33,782 nt of DNA from Bacillota bacterium (GCA_030540195.1 JAUNWT010000017.1:1-33782), one strand, 5' to 3'. Shown: positions 8,301-17,084, counted from the stretch's first letter. The notes: a model not told the origin generated them from the sequence alone. Numbers and translations are program-made.

Positions 8301-9861
8301 TGTTAAATCAAGTAATGAAAATACTATTGTACACTTTGGTATTTATGATGATCCTGATCATCAAATTCAAGAAGAATATAATTTGAATCTTACAACATCA
8401 AATTATATGATTATAGGATCGGGTCAAACAGGAAAAACAAATATACTGCAATCAATTATTAGAAACATTTCTACTACATATTCTCCAGATGAAGTATCTA
8501 TGTATATTATTGATTTTGGTTCAATGATATTAAGAAACTTTAACGATTTAAAACATGTTGGAGGAGTTGTAACTTCAACAGAAGATGAAAAATTAAAGAA
8601 CTTATTTAGATTATTAAATGAAGAAGTTGCAAGACGAAAAGAAACTCTTTCAGAAATAGGAGTTAGTTCATTTGCAGCTTATAAAGAAGCTGGATTGAGA
8701 GATTTATCACAAATTGTGGTGTTAATTGATAATGTTACAGCATTAAAAGAATTATATTTACAAGATAATGATCAATTATTACCTCTATGCCGAGATGGAT
8801 TGGGCGTAGGTATTAGTTTTGTTTTAGCAAATGCTCAAACTGCTGGATTTGGTTATAGATATTTAAGTAATTTTGATGGTCGTATTTCTTTATATAGCAA
8901 CGATACTACTGAATATTCAATGCTATTTGAATCGAGTCGCTTAAGATTACCAAATATACCAGGTAGATCACTTGTAAAAATTGAAAAAGATGTTTATGAG
9001 TGTCAGGCATATTTATCTTTCGAAGGTGAAAAAGAGTTTGATAGAGTTAAAGAAATAAAATCATATGTTCATGAAAATAATCAAAAATGGAATGAATTTA
9101 AAAAGGTTAAAGTTATTCCAGAAATTCCAAAAACGTTATCTTATGATTATATTCAAGACAATTATGAATTACCAGAAAATGAACCATCGTTTGTACTTGG
9201 ATTGGATTATGCAACAGTGCAACCAGTATTCTTTAACTATTCAGATGTTAAATTTCTAGCTATGTCTGGTAGAAAAGATTCCTATAAAAATATATTTGCA
9301 AGAAATTTTGTTGCAAAAATAAAAGAAGAAAAAAATGCAGATATTTATATCTTTGATGATATTCAAGGTAGATGGGGAGAATTTGATCAAGAAATTGGAA
9401 CAGAATTTTATTCAACAAGTGAAGATACAATAGATAGTATTCTTGAAGAAATTCACCAAATTCTTGAAAGCCGCTTTAATACTTCAATTTATGAAGGTAT
9501 TCAAGCAGTGTATAAAGAACCACCAATTGTTTTGGTTATTGAAAATAATGAAGTAATTACAAATATTAGTAAAAACAATAACTTATTTGAAATGATGAAG
9601 GATATTTTAGAAAAATATCAAGAAATGGGAGCAATGGTTCTCTTTACCAATATTTCAAATGCACAAATTCCTTATAACGCAAGTGGACTTATGAAAATGA
9701 TAAAAGAAGATAGAAATTATTTAATATTTGATGATATTAGTAATATTAAGTTAGTGGATATTCCAGTTTCTTTAAGTAAAAAATATGCAAAACAACTTGG
9801 AAAAGATGATGCGTATTATATGGAAAATGGTGTATTAAGAAAAATTAAAATTTTTGAATAG
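5353..9861 (+). CDS. essC: EssC, FtsK/SpoIIIE-family motor ATPase of type VIIb secretion
   Basis: At 1502 residues it is close to the size of staphylococcal EssC. Two FHA-like domains lie at about 1-95 and 110-205. Two membrane spans follow at about 262-280 and 288-310. Three FtsK-like ATPase domains come next. The first has Walker A GTTGSGKS (692-699) and Walker B LVMIVDEF (about 796-803). The second has GSGQTGKT (1022-1029) with LIDN in place of the acidic pair. The third has a degenerate SGRKDS (about 1305-1310). This matches the family pattern, in which the first domain is the main motor and substrates such as EsxB-type proteins dock on a later domain. It is the core of the membrane channel. 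Confidence 0.95.
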   Translation: MNLQYKIIISSKNIYREIELPMDAKTFKVGTTKECDYRLPKDLFFEEIRLDLTNDNGQWIVMGSDNIYLSMNDSRKLFVVKLSHGDLLVVKYQSSNSEIFNVEFTVDFDTKERKFERQIDILNKERITIGSKATDDIQIKGEYIGNDEITITKNNGNLLLTINTYTYGVYLNGNKVIQNVEIKNCDFFSISDFMFYYKNNCLWTEATDQCLVKGMNYTDKIKNNIYPKFIRNTRIKTKIDNESISVLNPNSIPKKPELNLVTSLMPTLMMFALVVVLRGFMSKGSGGTYILFSIASMGMGVVTSIANIVSTQKKYKRECRERIDKYNDYIARKKEKIQKERQKELNSLRSTYYSTQEDLEHLLNYDSCLFDRMVNDDDFLDVYLGVGRRKANKLIDYKKQEKLETGDDLTQIPSDISKDFKFIENAPITVSLKDANAIGVIGQNQQLYSLLKCFIVDLVSRHYYGDLNIYLFINEDIQKYKWVRFIPHFQQGDYIRNIVCDNQSKNTVFETLYKELMLRSENKGVPGYNVVLMMDDQGIKSHPISRFIENASELNTTFVFFENNKQDLPLHCTQVIQLTSDEQGELFKASDRYEVQKFTYQHIDDDMLTKAAQIIAPTYCEEISLAGTLKKNISLYELLGIYSADDIDLKSRWNESRIYETMAVPLGVNAKDEIVNLNLHEKFHGPHGLVAGTTGSGKSEILQAYILSAATLFHPYEIGFVIIDFKGGGMVNQFRNLPHLIGAITNIDGNEIDRSLKSIKAELLKRQSCFAKAGVNHIDKYIQLYKQGKVSVPLPHLVMIVDEFAELKSEHPDFMKELISAARIGRSLGVHLILATQKPSGVVDGQIWSNSKFKLCLKVQSKEDSNEVIKTPLAAEIKEPGRAYLQVGNNEIFELFQSAYSGAPAVVDASEIEKEFKIKEVNFAGIRSTVYEKKKQKKNSLVQKTQLEAVVDYINNYCKQHKIKKLQNICLPSLPKKIDFPNIVKSSNENTIVHFGIYDDPDHQIQEEYNLNLTTSNYMIIGSGQTGKTNILQSIIRNISTTYSPDEVSMYIIDFGSMILRNFNDLKHVGGVVTSTEDEKLKNLFRLLNEEVARRKETLSEIGVSSFAAYKEAGLRDLSQIVVLIDNVTALKELYLQDNDQLLPLCRDGLGVGISFVLANAQTAGFGYRYLSNFDGRISLYSNDTTEYSMLFESSRLRLPNIPGRSLVKIEKDVYECQAYLSFEGEKEFDRVKEIKSYVHENNQKWNEFKKVKVIPEIPKTLSYDYIQDNYELPENEPSFVLGLDYATVQPVFFNYSDVKFLAMSGRKDSYKNIFARNFVAKIKEEKNADIYIFDDIQGRWGEFDQEIGTEFYSTSEDTIDSILEEIHQILESRFNTSIYEGIQAVYKEPPIVLVIENNEVITNISKNNNLFEMMKDILEKYQEMGAMVLFTNISNAQIPYNASGLMKMIKEDRNYLIFDDISNIKLVDIPVSLSKKYAKQLGKDDAYYMENGVLRKIKIFE

Positions 9862-9887
9862 GTAAAATCTGCAAAATGCAGTTTTAC
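9862..9887 (+). promoter_or_regulatory. Intercistronic hairpin before the WXG100 gene
   Basis: GTAAAA plus CTGCA (9862-9873, one bulged T) pairs with TGCAGTTTTAC (9877-9887) over a 3-nt loop, with no T run after it. It may be an RNA-processing or stability element separating essC from the substrate gene. Confidence 0.5.
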
Positions 9888-9915
9888 ATAAATTAAGAAC
9901 GGGAGGAAAATGAAA

Positions 9916-10209
9916 ATGGCAGTAAACTATGTCGATTATGATGTACTAACAACAGGAGTATCTGTTTATGCAAGTCAAGCTAGTGCATTAAATGATGTTT
10001 TAACAGCATTAAACAAAATGAATGGTGAATTAGAAGCGGGTTGGTCAAATGATACAGCTAGAGCTTTCATCGAAAGATTTAACACAGAACATGGACCAGC
10101 ATTACAACAAGCTGCTGAAGCTATTCAAAGTATTTCTGATTACATCAATAGTTATATGCAAGCTAGACAAGATGATGATGCTGCAGGTGCATCAGCTGTC
10201 AGAGGGTAA
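9916..10209 (+). CDS. esxA: WXG100 secreted protein (EsxA-like)
   Basis: This is a 97-residue helix-turn-helix hairpin protein of the WXG100 family, a substrate and component of type VII secretion. The turn motif is W43-S44-N45, so Asn replaces the Gly of WXG. The C-terminus is flexible (DDDAAGASAVRG). GGGAGG (9901-9906) lies 9 nt before the ATG at 9916 but only 3 nt before the in-frame ATG at 9910, so the later start is chosen. A hairpin precedes it and a strong terminator follows directly, suggesting that much of the transcription ends here. Confidence 0.88.
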   Translation: MAVNYVDYDVLTTGVSVYASQASALNDVLTALNKMNGELEAGWSNDTARAFIERFNTEHGPALQQAAEAIQSISDYINSYMQARQDDDAAGASAVRG

Positions 10210-10217
10210 TCCCTTTT

Positions 10218-10255
10218 ATAGAAATCTATGCCTTTTAGCATAGATTTCTATTTTT
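10218..10255 (+). terminator. Strong terminator after the WXG100 gene
   Basis: A perfect 14-bp stem (10218-10231 with 10238-10251), 6-nt loop and T-tract. It lies inside the operon, so the effector genes downstream depend on read-through or on an unseen promoter. Confidence 0.85.
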
Positions 10256-10270
10256 CAATGAGGTGAAAAT

Positions 10271-10726
10271 ATGGAAAAATGGTATTGTCAAAATAAAATA
10301 AATTATTACTCAGAAAGAGTAAATTACTATAGAACTAAAATCAGTAATATTCAAAAAGATATTAATGATTTTTCAAGAACAAGAGATAAATTGAACTCAG
10401 TAATTAGTAGCTTACAAACAGCAATAAGTAAAAGTCAAAGTGCTTTAGATGGTTCAAGTGCTATTTCTGCACTTAATCCTAAACTTGTAGAAAATGTAAG
10501 AAAAAAACTTAATTCGGCAGTAAATGATGCTGGATATCAAGAAGAATATAAGAAAGTAAAAGCTACTTATAATGCAATTGTTGAAAGAATTTCAGTAGAA
10601 AATACAAATCTTAAAACTGCAAATGACAATTATACAAACGCTGTCAATAATCTTAATTACTATAAAAATGAGATGAAGAAAATAGAAAAGGATGAAAAGG
10701 CAAAAGCAGCAGTATGCAAAGTCTAA
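10271..10726 (+). CDS. YwqH-like (DUF5082-type) coiled-coil secretion partner
   Basis: This 151-residue protein is almost entirely helical and coiled-coil, with a first helical stretch about 5-60 and a second about 90-145. It has no signal peptide. Size, composition and position match YwqH/DUF5082-type proteins encoded before type VII toxins. Such small helical proteins are thought to bind the toxin's N-terminus for targeting. A GAGGTG ribosome site precedes the ATG. The family assignment is by pattern only. Confidence 0.7.
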   Translation: MEKWYCQNKINYYSERVNYYRTKISNIQKDINDFSRTRDKLNSVISSLQTAISKSQSALDGSSAISALNPKLVENVRKKLNSAVNDAGYQEEYKKVKATYNAIVERISVENTNLKTANDNYTNAVNNLNYYKNEMKKIEKDEKAKAAVCKV

Positions 10727-10744
10727 TAAAGGGGTGAAGTATGT

Positions 10745-11029
10745 ATGGCACAAAATGTGAAGTTTGATGAAGATACATTAAAAACATATGGTGAAAAAAT
10801 CAGTAAACATTGTGAAGATATTCAAGGTATTATTACTAGTTATCAGAAGACATTAAGTGATATATTAAGTACTGCAATTATGCAAGGTGATACTGCAAAA
10901 TCATTAGCTGAGTTTAAAACTCACGTGGATACACTTAATAATTTGATTTCTCCAATTGGTAAACAATGTGAAGGATTAACTAAACATTATTTAAAAGATG
11001 TGGATAGTGCGGATGAATATTTATACTAA
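10745..11029 (+). CDS. WXG100-superfamily-like small helical protein 1
   Basis: A 94-residue, two-helix protein with no cleavable signal, 18 nt after the previous gene and preceded by GGGGTGA. It has the length of WXG100/DUF5344-type partners of LXG or RHS toxins but no WXG. A role as targeting chaperone for the RHS toxin is inferred from position and size. Confidence 0.7.
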   Translation: MAQNVKFDEDTLKTYGEKISKHCEDIQGIITSYQKTLSDILSTAIMQGDTAKSLAEFKTHVDTLNNLISPIGKQCEGLTKHYLKDVDSADEYLY

Positions 11030-11045
11030 AAGGAGATGAAAAAAT

Positions 11046-11336
11046 ATGGCAAAAACAAAAATTGATTTAGATCAATTAAATTCGTATTTAAAAGAGTTGA
11101 AGTCTTTATCATCAGAACATATAAACAATCAAGCGGAATTTAATAACATAAAGAAGATGAATTATGATTTAGAGATGTCAGGAGATGTTGTGAAACAACT
11201 TAATGAAATAGGAAATACGCTTTCGTTAATTGATGTTTCTCTTAATACATTGATAGAAAACACATATACGTATTTAGAAAATAGAAAGAAATCGTTTAAA
11301 AATCAAGAGACAAAGGCAATGAAAAAACTGAAATAA
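11046..11336 (+). CDS. WXG100-superfamily-like small helical protein 2
   Basis: A 96-residue helical protein, charged and lysine-rich at the C-terminus, with an AGGAG ribosome site and a 16-nt gap from the previous gene. No WXG motif is present. It is the last small gene before the toxin and is probably another toxin-binding partner. Confidence 0.68.
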   Translation: MAKTKIDLDQLNSYLKELKSLSSEHINNQAEFNNIKKMNYDLEMSGDVVKQLNEIGNTLSLIDVSLNTLIENTYTYLENRKKSFKNQETKAMKKLK

Positions 11337-11363
11337 TATTGATTTAAGGAGGGGAGGAATATT

Positions 11364-14300
11364 ATGTATAAGGATTTTTCAAAAACATCAGAAGATAAAC
11401 TTAAAGAATATGTAGATGAAGTTTCATCAACAGGATTTTGGGATAGTGTTGTAGATAAGGTTTCTGATTGCCTTAATACAGTAGGCTTTTTTCTAGGATT
11501 ATTTAATTCACAAAAAACAGTTGAAGGAATGGGTGATTATCAAAAAAAGATAATTGATACTAAAAATACAACAAAAAAGGAAATTTCAACAATTTTTTCT
11601 AATGTTAGAAAAGTTGATACAAATTATGGCTCAGGGTTATCACAAAATAATTCATTATTAATAAATGTCAATAATTATATTAAGGATTTAGCAGATTGTA
11701 TAGATCCTAATGGTGGTAATTTAGATTCAGCATATATGACAAAAGTACTTGTTCCAAGTAAAAAAAGAATAAAAGAAAGTCAAACAACTGTCCAAGACGA
11801 AATAGAAAATAAAATGTTGGGTACTGATCCAGATGCAGCATCATTAAGTGTTGATCCAGTTAATCTATCAACAGGAAACTATGTATATGATCATCAGGAT
11901 TTGTTAATAATGGGATCACCAGAAGTGATATTCCATCGTTATTATAATGCAAAAGATTCTAGAATTAGTTCTCTTGGAAAAGGATTTAAACATAATTATG
12001 ATATTGAATTAAGGGAAATTGGAAATAATTACAGTATTGTTTTAGAAGATGGTAGATGTATTCATTTTGAGTTAAAAGATGATGTATATGTAGGGAAAGA
12101 CACTGCGGAAGAACATCTTTTCAAAGTAAATGATGAATTTATTCTTAAAACGAGAGATGGAAATATTTATAAATTTAATTCTTTTAATAAAATATCTAGA
12201 TTAGAAGATGAAAATAAAATCGGTATTAGTTTTGAATACGATGAAAATGAAAATCTCATACGTGCAAAAGCTGATAATGAAAGTGAGTTACTATACACAT
12301 ATGTAAATGATTTACTTGTTGATGTAAAAGATCATACAGGTAGAAAAATACAGTTTATTTATAAAGATAATTTTCTTGAAAAAGCTATTATGCCAAATGG
12401 AAGAGAAATTAAATATTCATATGACAGTAATGGAAGAATTATTGATTTGCCAATAGATGGTAATGAAAAACTAGTAGTAAATGTTTACGATGATAAAGAT
12501 CGAGTTATTGAACAACAATTCATAGATGGAAGTTCGATGTCTTTTGAATATGACGATGAAAATAAGACAGTTACTCAAATAGAAAGAAATGGAGTAAAAA
12601 CTGTTTATGTTCATGATGATAAAAAAAGAAATACAGAAATTATCTATGAAGATGGAACAACAGAAAAGTTTGTTTATAATGAAAAAAATCAATGTATTAA
12701 AAAAACAGATAGATTGGGTCATAGCGAAAGATATGCTTATGATAACAAGGGAAATGTTGTACAAAAAATAGATCCTCTTAGAAGAAGATTTAATATGACA
12801 TATGATAATCATAATAATTTATTAACACTTTCTTTAAATGGAAAGAGTATGATTAAAAATCGTTATGATAGTAAAGGAAATCTAATTTATACAGAAAATG
12901 CAGCTGGAATTGCAGAAATGTACAAGGTAGATGATTATGGAAGAGTAATTTCTACGATACATTCTGATAATAGTGAAACAAATATAATATATGATGAAAG
13001 AGGAAATGTAAGCAAAGTAGAAAATCCAGATGGTGGAGTTATTAAATATGAATATAATGATCTTAATCAGGTAATTAAATTAACAGATCCTAATGGGAAT
13101 AGTACTTATTTTGATTATGATGTTAATGGAAATGTTATAAAAACAATAAATGCTTTAGGATATGAAACAAATTATACGTATAATATTAATGGATTGTTAG
13201 AGTCTACATCATACGCAAATGGTACAGTAGAAAAAAGAACATACAATAAAATAAATCAATTAGAAGAAGTGATTGATGAACAAGGATATAGTACAAAATA
13301 TATTTATGATAGTATGTGGAATGTTTCAAAAATATTGTTACCAAATGGTTCAGTAGAAGAATATTTATATGATAAAGATAATCATTTATCAACGATTAAG
13401 ATTCCTGGTGGAACTACGATACATACAGTATATGATGCTAATGGTAATATTATAGAAGAGTGTACTAATGATGATAAAAAGATATTTAAGTACGATGCAT
13501 TAGGAAATACTATTAGTGTAAAACAGGGAGACGAGTATTCGACTGTCTCTTATGATATGTTTGGAAATGTAGCGGAAGTAAAACGTGTAAATGGAGAATT
13601 TGTAAAAAAAGAATATGATGAATTCGGTAGATTAGAACGGGAATATGATAATCTAGGTGCATTAAGAATTTATAGATATGATTCTACTGGAACTCTTTCT
13701 GAAGAAGAAGATGAATTAGGAAATATTACAAAATATAATTATTATCCAGGAAAAAGAATAAAAAGTATTATTTATCCAAATGGAGAAATTGATTCCTTTA
13801 TTTATGATTTAAATGGAAATGTTGTTGAACATAAAGATAAAAAGGGGAATGTAATTGAACTTCGATATGATAGTTTAAATAGAAATACAGAAACGTATCT
13901 TAATGGCATTTTACAAGAAAGTTTGGAATACAATGAAGTTAATGAAATTGTTAAGCGTGTTGATGCTTTAAACAATGCAACATATTTTACTTATTCATCA
14001 CGAGGTGAAGTATTATCAGTTACTGATCCAAATGGAACAAAAATGAAATATGACTATAACTCTATGGGTGATGTTTTAAAAGAAGTTATTACAGGACCTA
14101 CAGGTGAAGTGAAATTTGACAATACCTATGAATATAATGAATTTGGACAATTAGTTTGCATAAAAGATATACAAGGTTATAGTACTAAATATCAATATAA
14201 TAATCGTGGAGAGCTTATTGAAACAATTGATAAAGAAGGATACCATGTTTCGTATGGATATAATCAAAGAGGAAATATTGATAATTTGAGATATCAAGAT

Positions 14301-16460
14301 GGAAGAGAAGTTTCTTTTAAATATAATGAAAAAAATGTTTTAAAAGAAATTATAGATTGGAATGGTAAAACATCATTCGTAACAGATACAGAAGGAAGAG
14401 TAACATCAGTTACATATCCTGATGGAAAGAATGTTGGATATGTTTATAATTCATTTGGCGAAATATCTTCCATGAAGTATCCAAACGGTAAAGAAATTTA
14501 TTATAATTATGATAAGTTGAAAAGAATTTCATCTATTACAAATGGGGATAGTCAAATTATATATAAGTATAATGAAGATAATGAAGTAGTTAAAAGAATA
14601 TATCCAAATGGAACATCAACGGAATATGAATACAATAGGTGTGGTTTTCCAACTGTAATTAAAAATATAGATAAGGAAGGTATATTAGATCAATACGAAA
14701 TAGGATATGATGCTTTAGGAAGAAAGAACAAACTAAATAGATGGAGAAGAAATGATGCTGAATATAGTGGTTTGTTTGAATATTCTTATGGGAATACCGG
14801 GTTCTTAGAAGAGGTAAAGAAAAATGGGTCAGTACTTCGTAAATATGAATATGATTCATTTGGAAATAGAACAAGAAAATTTGATAAAAACGGCGAAGAA
14901 ATATACCATTACAATAATCTTAATCAACTTGTAAGCAAGTCTTTAGGAACAAATCAAGAAACATATGAGTATGATAAAAGAGGAAATTTAATAGAAGTAA
15001 AATCTAATGGTCAAATGAAATATCAGTATTGTTATGATACAACAAATAGATTATCAAAATCATTTAATAGTAATGGAGAAAAATCTACATATGCATATAA
15101 TGGTTTAGGATATAGAATAGGTCAAACTAAATACCAAAAAAGTGGAACTAAGCAAATTAATTATGTTGTAAATATGTTAAGACTTCATGATAATCTTTTA
15201 GAAAAAGATGAGAATGGAGAAGTACAAACATATATTTGGTCAGGATTTAATCCAGTAGCTATTAATCATAAACAAAGTGATTATTATTGTTATCATGATG
15301 AAATGGGAAGTATTAGTGATGTTATTTCATTTGATGGAAATTTGAAAGAAAAATTTGGATTTGATGAATTTGGTAACGAACTCTATGAAGTAGATAATTC
15401 TATAAATCCTTTTGGATATACAGGATATTTAAGAAATTATGATATGGGAACAAGCTTTGCCCAAGCTAGGGAATATATAAGTGATATTGGAAGATTTGCA
15501 GGTCGTGATATCGTTAAGGGTATGGCACCATATAATATTTCATACAATGAATATCTATATTGTCGAAATGACCCTAATAGCTATGAAGATAGAAATGGAC
15601 AAATTATTATTCTTACCGCAGTCATCGCTGGTGCTGCGATTGGTGGTATAGCTAGTGCTGGGCTAAATTATGTTGGTCAAAAAATTAAAGTTGCTCAAGG
15701 AAAACAAGACGAAATAAAGAAGGGAGAAATTGTAGGAAGTTTTGTAAGTGGTGCAATTATTGGTGGCGTTTCTGGTCTAACTGCAGGAGTACCAACAGGC
15801 ATTGCTGCAGTTGGAAACATTATTGCAAGTGGAGCTGGAGGCGCTGCGGAAAGCTTTATTAAACAAAAGATAGATAATGGTAAAGTTGATCTCGATGAAG
15901 TAGGTAAGGACGCAACTGTAGGAGCTGTGACAGGAGCTTTAGGAGAAGGATTGAAATTTGGAGGAAAATGGATAGGAGGAAAAATATCTAATAAAGTATC
16001 TAGCAGTGAACTCTTGTCTAAACAATACGAAAAAATAAAGAAAATTATTCCTGGAAAAGGTGATGTAAATAAATTTGATGCAAAAAATTCACTTAAAGAA
16101 ATAGAAAATACAGGTACATTGATAGAAAATCAAAAAACGTATATTGCAACTACTGAATTAAAACCGTGGGAAACAGGACATCATAGAGACAAGGTATTAA
16201 AAAAATTGATAGCAAAGGAAGAAAATCTTAGAATGGCTTTTAAACATGATTATGTTGTAAATCTCCTTGAACAAAAGAAAAAAGAGGCTTTCAAAAAAAT
16301 ACTTAAAACTTTAGTTGCATACAAAACACCGAAAGAAGTTATAAATGATTTTATTGAAAATGCCATAAAAGAAGGACCAGAAGAAGCATTGAATAAATTA
16401 TCCTCAGCTTTAAATAGGCCAAAATGGAAATTGCAAGGAAAATGTCCTATTTATGCTTAA
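11364..16460 (+). CDS. RHS-repeat polymorphic toxin, type VII secretion effector
   Basis: This is a 1698-residue protein. Residues 1-150 are helical without a signal peptide, as expected of a type VII targeting region. A DUF6531-like entry segment starts at DPVNLSTGNYVY (164). Residues of about 240-1330 are RHS/YD repeats (YDxxGN pattern), which form a shell round the toxin. The RHS core (YTGYLRNYDMG from 1352, ISDIGRFAGRD, then YLYCRNDPN) marks the autoproteolysis region. A Gly/Ala-rich segment (about 1414-1545) and a unique tail (about 1546-1698) follow. The tail contains GHHRD (1605-1609) and ends with CPIYA. I cannot name its activity. The His pair could belong to an HNH-type nuclease, but other metal ligands are not evident. 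The start has a GGGGAGG site. Confidence 0.88.
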   Translation: MYKDFSKTSEDKLKEYVDEVSSTGFWDSVVDKVSDCLNTVGFFLGLFNSQKTVEGMGDYQKKIIDTKNTTKKEISTIFSNVRKVDTNYGSGLSQNNSLLINVNNYIKDLADCIDPNGGNLDSAYMTKVLVPSKKRIKESQTTVQDEIENKMLGTDPDAASLSVDPVNLSTGNYVYDHQDLLIMGSPEVIFHRYYNAKDSRISSLGKGFKHNYDIELREIGNNYSIVLEDGRCIHFELKDDVYVGKDTAEEHLFKVNDEFILKTRDGNIYKFNSFNKISRLEDENKIGISFEYDENENLIRAKADNESELLYTYVNDLLVDVKDHTGRKIQFIYKDNFLEKAIMPNGREIKYSYDSNGRIIDLPIDGNEKLVVNVYDDKDRVIEQQFIDGSSMSFEYDDENKTVTQIERNGVKTVYVHDDKKRNTEIIYEDGTTEKFVYNEKNQCIKKTDRLGHSERYAYDNKGNVVQKIDPLRRRFNMTYDNHNNLLTLSLNGKSMIKNRYDSKGNLIYTENAAGIAEMYKVDDYGRVISTIHSDNSETNIIYDERGNVSKVENPDGGVIKYEYNDLNQVIKLTDPNGNSTYFDYDVNGNVIKTINALGYETNYTYNINGLLESTSYANGTVEKRTYNKINQLEEVIDEQGYSTKYIYDSMWNVSKILLPNGSVEEYLYDKDNHLSTIKIPGGTTIHTVYDANGNIIEECTNDDKKIFKYDALGNTISVKQGDEYSTVSYDMFGNVAEVKRVNGEFVKKEYDEFGRLEREYDNLGALRIYRYDSTGTLSEEEDELGNITKYNYYPGKRIKSIIYPNGEIDSFIYDLNGNVVEHKDKKGNVIELRYDSLNRNTETYLNGILQESLEYNEVNEIVKRVDALNNATYFTYSSRGEVLSVTDPNGTKMKYDYNSMGDVLKEVITGPTGEVKFDNTYEYNEFGQLVCIKDIQGYSTKYQYNNRGELIETIDKEGYHVSYGYNQRGNIDNLRYQDGREVSFKYNEKNVLKEIIDWNGKTSFVTDTEGRVTSVTYPDGKNVGYVYNSFGEISSMKYPNGKEIYYNYDKLKRISSITNGDSQIIYKYNEDNEVVKRIYPNGTSTEYEYNRCGFPTVIKNIDKEGILDQYEIGYDALGRKNKLNRWRRNDAEYSGLFEYSYGNTGFLEEVKKNGSVLRKYEYDSFGNRTRKFDKNGEEIYHYNNLNQLVSKSLGTNQETYEYDKRGNLIEVKSNGQMKYQYCYDTTNRLSKSFNSNGEKSTYAYNGLGYRIGQTKYQKSGTKQINYVVNMLRLHDNLLEKDENGEVQTYIWSGFNPVAINHKQSDYYCYHDEMGSISDVISFDGNLKEKFGFDEFGNELYEVDNSINPFGYTGYLRNYDMGTSFAQAREYISDIGRFAGRDIVKGMAPYNISYNEYLYCRNDPNSYEDRNGQIIILTAVIAGAAIGGIASAGLNYVGQKIKVAQGKQDEIKKGEIVGSFVSGAIIGGVSGLTAGVPTGIAAVGNIIASGAGGAAESFIKQKIDNGKVDLDEVGKDATVGAVTGALGEGLKFGGKWIGGKISNKVSSSELLSKQYEKIKKIIPGKGDVNKFDAKNSLKEIENTGTLIENQKTYIATTELKPWETGHHRDKVLKKLIAKEENLRMAFKHDYVVNLLEQKKKEAFKKILKTLVAYKTPKEVINDFIENAIKEGPEEALNKLSSALNRPKWKLQGKCPIYA

Positions 16461-16487
16461 AAAATCTATTTGATAAGCAATATAGTT

Positions 16488-16515
16488 TTGAAAAAATGGG
16501 AACTTGAAATAATTT
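16488..16515 (+). promoter_or_regulatory. Possible separate promoter of the immunity gene
   Basis: TTGAAA (16488-16493) and TAATTT (16510-16515) at 16-nt spacing, in the 94-nt gap after the toxin gene. The match is weak. Confidence 0.28.
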
Positions 16516-16554
16516 ATAAAAAATAATAGAATTTAATAAATTGGAGAAAATATA

Positions 16555-16977
16555 ATGAAAAAAAATGAAAATATTGTAGTATTAGAATATAATTTGCGTT
16601 TAAAAATATTCTACTTCATTTGTGTATTATTTGTAGCGGCTTTTACAGTGATATGGGGACATATGTTAAGAAGAATATTCTTTATTGTAGTAATACTTGA
16701 TGTCCTTGCTCTAGGAGCGTTTATTTATTTACAAACATCTCGCGTTATTATAGATAAAAGAGTAGATTATGTTGTTCAATGCATATTTTGGAAAAAAAAG
16801 AAAGTGTATTATAAAGATATGGCTTATGTAAAAGTAACTGAGGATGATAACACTGTCTATTTAGTTGTATATTCAATTGATGATAAAAAATTGCTTAAGG
16901 TTAATATGGGCGGATATACAAATACTGAGTATTTTTCACAAATTATTACTTCAATGGGGCTTGAACTAGTTGATTAA
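16555..16977 (+). CDS. Two-span membrane protein, candidate immunity protein
   Basis: A 140-residue protein with two membrane helices (about 15-35 and 41-60) and a C-terminal beta-rich domain (about 63-140) reminiscent of bacterial PH-like domains that follow paired helices. It lies directly downstream of the RHS toxin, the usual position of the cognate immunity gene. If that is right, a membrane-bound antidote hints that the toxin acts at or crosses the membrane. An alternative is an unrelated membrane protein carried with the operon. A GGAG ribosome site precedes it. Confidence 0.6.
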   Translation: MKKNENIVVLEYNLRLKIFYFICVLFVAAFTVIWGHMLRRIFFIVVILDVLALGAFIYLQTSRVIIDKRVDYVVQCIFWKKKKVYYKDMAYVKVTEDDNTVYLVVYSIDDKKLLKVNMGGYTNTEYFSQIITSMGLELVD

Positions 16978-16986
16978 AAGAAGTAG

Positions 16987-17040
16987 AAAAAAGGATTATA
17001 TAGTACTAAGTAAATAATAGTGACTATAAATCCTTTTTTT
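16987..17040 (+). terminator. Terminator of operon A
   Basis: AAAAAAGGATTATATAGT (16987-17004) pairs with ACTATAAATCCTTTTTTT (17023-17040), with one bulge and an 18-nt loop. The right arm ends as the T-tract. The loop and right arm carry the -35 region of the next operon. Confidence 0.8.
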
Positions 17041-17048
17041 GTTATAAT
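17020..17048 (+). promoter_or_regulatory. Promoter of signalling operon B
   Basis: A perfect TATAAT (17043-17048) with GTGACT (17020-17025) at 17 nt, 36 nt before the start codon. The -35 lies in the terminator hairpin of the preceding operon. Confidence 0.55.
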
Positions 17049-17084
17049 AAACCTAGTTTTAAATATGTAAATTTGAGGTATATT

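Noticed and set aside
12471-14874. Minus-strand reading frames inside the RHS gene
   Set aside because: They mirror the RHS repeats on the other strand, lack ribosome sites, and are Ile/Tyr-rich as expected of antisense AT-rich DNA.
11364-16460. RHS repeats as a DNA-level tandem array
   Set aside because: The periodicity is at the protein level (YDxxG), and the nucleotide units are too diverged to call a DNA repeat.
17073-17084. TTG start of the second FHA protein
   Set aside because: That codon overlaps the GAGG ribosome site of the ATG at 17085.
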